Assembly (NCBI GenBank): GCA_013397435.1
Contig: VZRG01000302.1
Coordinates: 493,107 to 557,106 of the forward strand
Direction: 5' to 3'
Source: Erythrocercus mccallii
Taxonomy: Eukaryota; Chordata; Aves; Passeriformes; Dicruridae
DNA length: 64,000 bases
Part shown: positions 60,288 to 64,000 of the stretch, one piece after another
Position numbering within the stretch: the stretch's first letter is position 1
Layout: each line of letters opens with the position of its first letter
Position numbers and translations under genes: made by a program
The notes under the pieces: model-generated
Seen by the model: only the letters and a program-made list of their open reading frames with translations
The model's database searches: none
What the model was told of the DNA's origin: nothing

Positions 60288-63200
60288 AAAATTAGCCTTT
60301 AAATTTTGTCACAGAAGGCAGGATAATGAGTCCTTTTCTGCTTAAATGAACTGAGTGTTCTCACACCAAAAGTCTCATCTCAAAGCTACATCAGTACTTT
60401 CGTAGTCATTATTCTCTGCTACCCACCTTCTGAGATGGCTCATACCAGAGGGAGAACAGATGATCTTGACACTTATGAGAAGAGGATTTTACCTTGTGGG
60501 TTTACAACTAGCAGTTGTAAAAATCTGAACTTCTGCCCTTGAAAGTCTTTTTTGTCAGTCAAATGCAGCTTGCATGAGGAGCATGACAAAAGCAGTCCCA
60601 AAGCCATAGTCCACAGTACAGAAGGACTATCTCTAGTGAGGAGAGGGTAATTATTTTCAGGCACACTAATTCTTGATTTCTATAGTAAAATGGCCAAAGG
60701 AGGGCATTGATATAGGTTGTAATGCACATGACTGCTCCCACATCCCATCTTTTACATATGTTACTCAACAGCTGTGAAAGGAATTCTTTTGAGTTATACA
60801 ACATTATCATGGATAAACCAGGCTTTCTTCATGTGAAATTGAAATATATTAGTCACGTTTTTCAGGATTTCATTAACACAGAGAGAATTTAACCCTGTTT
60901 AAAAATTAAATGTTATTGTTGTACATGCTTTTTATTATATAACTGTCAGAGAATGTTAGGAAAGTACCACAGTGACTTTAGCGCACATCAGTGTAGCTTT
61001 ATAGACTTCTGTTACACTATACCTTATTACATGTATTAGAACTATATTTTTAAGTTAAATTTTGTAATTAATTTTTAAAACATTTGTTAATATATAGAGA
61101 GAATTGATCTGTATAAAAATAGCTTTGAATTTTTACAATACTGCAATACTTTTAGTGGACAAAAGGATTTGTACTTTTGCATGCATGAAAATACTTGGCA
61201 AAAATGCACTTGTGAAAAAACTTATTGGCCCAAGAATATTTTGTGTTTAGTACCTAAAACCTTTGTGAGGGCACCTAAAAATGTGCCTGAAAAGAGATGG
61301 TTTGGGAACACAGCAAAATTTTTAGAAAACTGTCATTTCAGGATATAAGATCGGTTTTGAATAACACAGAATTATCTCTAAGTGCAGAGAATGCTTTTCC
61401 CAAGATCAGTACTACTGTAAAATACAATTTTAAGAATCATGCCAATTCAATTAAAATGTCCTTTTGGTTTAAAATGAGTAAACATTTTCTAATTTGCAAA
61501 AATGGTAAGGCTAAAATTATGCAAAAAGGTGCAGTTATGTATATATACATATTTGAACAATCGGAAAGATTAATTAGCTGTTAGTAAAACACTTTCATGA
61601 AGCTCAAAATATGGGTGATCCAGACTCAGAAAGGGAAGTTTTTAATATTCCAATATGAAATCCAATAACTTTTTGATATGCATGTTGACAATACTCTTTT
61701 TTTTTTCACCCACAATTTTGCTAAATTGCACTAGCACTGAGCCCTTGGCAAAAATGTTTCCTTCATTATATAAGTGATAAGTAGTCATATTATTACTCAT
61801 CAAGTTTCCCTGAATATTGTTTTATATTTTTTTTGCAAGCACCAGCTTGCTTTGAAAGACACTTCTTTCTTTGTTTTGCCAATATATTCAGTACCTGTGG
61901 GTTTTTGGTGGGGGGAGTGGGGGTAATTTTTTGTGTGACTGACATTTGGGTTATTTTGGATGCTTTATTGCTTTTTTTCTGTACTCATATATTTCATCTC
62001 TACTCCTGCAATATGTCTCTAATTGAATTTGGAAGTCAAAAGTTTAAGTGCACTTTATATGTATCCTCATCTTGCTGCTACTTGTTTCCAATTAAAGTAA
62101 AAAAGCCTTTTGTTTTGTTGACAATGATTCATATTTCTGTAATTGCTTGTATTTTCATTTCAGGTTTTGGCATTCTTCTGAAACACTAACTGAAGCCTCA
62201 AAACCATTTCAGAAAGAAATGAAGACTGTAAAAATAGAAATACCTTGTCCAAATTTACAGGATCAGACTTGAGATTAGATGTTTCAGTTTCAGTCCCACC
62301 CCACTGAAGTCTGCAGATGATCTGCCATTGATTTCCTTTGACTTTTGACCAAGCTCTGTATCATATGTCTCTTTTCACTCTTGATTTCATGTGGTGCATT
62401 ACTGTAATCTTGCTAGGGGTTATGAACTTCATTCTTTTCTAACATTGCAGTTAGTGCGTGCCTCTGTTATGAGGGTCTTCAACTACCTGGTAAAATAAAT
62501 AAATAAATAAATAAAATAAATTAAATAAATAAATAAATAAATAAATAAAATAAAATAAAATTTGAATTGATCCTTGAATGGATGGAAGCACCCCTGGCTT
62601 ACATGCAGGGTACTGCAACCACATCTGGTAATTTAGGAGTGTGCATTTTGCTAGCCACTGTTAGTGAAGGCTGCTGAAGCTTTCTTTCACTTTGCTAGTA
62701 ATTGTGGCTGATTCTGCCTCTGAGTGACAAACTGTTCTTGCAAGTGGAAAAGATATATGAAATTTTTTACCCTGATATTATTTAACTATGGATTTCTTGA
62801 AAGTACGCATTATTTCAAACATTATGTTGATGACTTACTCAAAAATAAATTCCTATCTTCATTTTATGCTTAATCCATAGAAGGCATTCAGTGTTTGAAA
62901 TGTCATGTTCTAACCCTTTGGACTGAGTATATAGTATTCCATGCATTATTTTATGCCTTGATTACATATTATAACTTTTAGACCAGGATTTCTACTTAAA
63001 ATGTTTACTTTTTTATTTAAACCAGTGGTCCGGGGCTTTTTTTACTTACTAATTTGCTCATCAGTTTATGAAAATTTACTTAAGATATGAGCTTTCAATA
63101 AGCAATATTATCAGACAGTTCATTTGCCAGAATTTCAATTTGGTTGAATAAATAGTCTGGCTTGAAGTTTTTAAACAGCATCTAAAGAGTTAAATATTAA

Positions 63201-64000
63201 GTTTGCTAATGCACATAAAGTTTTAGAGATATTTATCCAACCCTCCTATTTATATGAAGTACACAAGCCACTGATAGGTTTCCATTCTGGCTCTAAGAGA
63301 GAGAAGTTTTTTGTAGCAGATACCTCTGGAGAAGGAATTATAAAAGTGCATCCAAAATAGAACTGAATCTTTTGACATTACAGAGATGTGATTACTGTGG
63401 TTTGATTCCTCTCCTCTCTCTAAGATGAAGCACTTGTAGAAGTTAGACAAATTAAAAGCTTTATTCAGCCCTATCTTGGGGAATATGCAATGGTAACTTT
63501 AAATCATTTTTTCATAGCGTTTCTCATCATTGGGAAAAACGTGAATTTTTGTGAGAGAGAGAGACAAAAGAGGGGAAAATTTGCAAACATTTGTTCCAAA
63601 GCCAGTAAGCCCCCTGTGTTTTATGCTTACAGTGTAACTTCTTTGAAGTTCACACTCTATTAGTTGTATGCTTTTGCTATATTTTGAACACTGAAAGAAT
63701 ACTAAGTAATACTGTCCCACAGCCTCTTATTATTAACAATAGTAGCAAGCAGCCTGAAATTTGATTCATATGATTTGCCAATGTGACATCTTAGCTGTCA
63801 GTAAATATTCATGCAGTCAAGCTTCCCTTCCACCAGTGTTCAAAACAGTGATTTTCACCTTTGAATTCTGAGTTGTTCAGAAAGCAAACAAAAACCCCCA
63901 CTTTTAAGGTTGATTGTTATAATTTTTATTGAAATGAATGGTTACCTAAGTCACTCCACCAGAGAGCAGAAACAATGCATGTGACTTACATAATTAACAC
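60288..64000. other. AT-rich unique sequence, no gene recognised
   Basis: The frames, up to 118 codons (61833-62189, plus), are rich in Phe, Cys and Ile as expected from T-rich DNA and show no domain. A (TAAA)n array lies at 62491-62560. No LTR or CR1 ends are visible. Confidence 0.5.
62491..62560 (+). repeat. (TAAA)n microsatellite, imperfect
   Basis: About 70 bases of TAAA/AAAT units with a few length variants (TAAAA and TTAAA). Confidence 0.95.

Overview
This looks like nuclear DNA of a bird, most likely a songbird. It carries CR1 LINE fragments with the typical avian CR1 3' end and many solo LTRs of the kinds common in passerine genomes. It also has vertebrate-type microsatellites, a CpG island with a CTCF-like site, and scaffold gaps filled with N. 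No bacterial or viral gene set is present. Long AT-rich stretches without credible exons point to an intergenic or deep-intronic location. I could not identify any known protein-coding gene. The candidate gene parts are a CpG island at about 43.0-43.6 kb with a possible first-exon donor at 43808, a possible 81-bp exon at 46272-46352, and a possible 72-residue membrane micropeptide on the minus strand at 38605-38823.

Layout. 0-13.8 kb: mostly unique AT-rich DNA with a CR1 tail (2555-2825), a solo LTR with a 5-bp target-site duplication (3743-4359) and an older ERVL-like LTR (8764-9372). 13.9-16.6 kb: an internally deleted CR1 that keeps an endonuclease region, and a 71-bp inverted copy of part of it 1.9 kb away. 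16.6-39.6 kb: unique sequence interrupted by one LTR (22323-23082) and an (AAGG)n array. 39.7-40.2 kb: a minus-strand LTR. 43-46.4 kb: CpG island, CTCF-like motif and possible exons. 49.3-60.3 kb: a dense LTR cluster with six copies of one related LTR group in both orientations. One of them is nested inside a different LTR and another holds an assembly gap. A further LTR-like element lies at 59774-60287. 60.3-64 kb: AT-rich unique DNA with a (TAAA)n array.

The most interesting signal is in the main LTR group. Just downstream of the TATA box, where the R region should begin, two adjacent inverted repeats are kept in seven copies. Their sequences differ between subgroups but the two arms change together, as expected for a selected RNA structure. 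Other points worth checking are the inverted CR1 duplicate, which looks like a templated insertion, and the CpG-island/CTCF/exon configuration.
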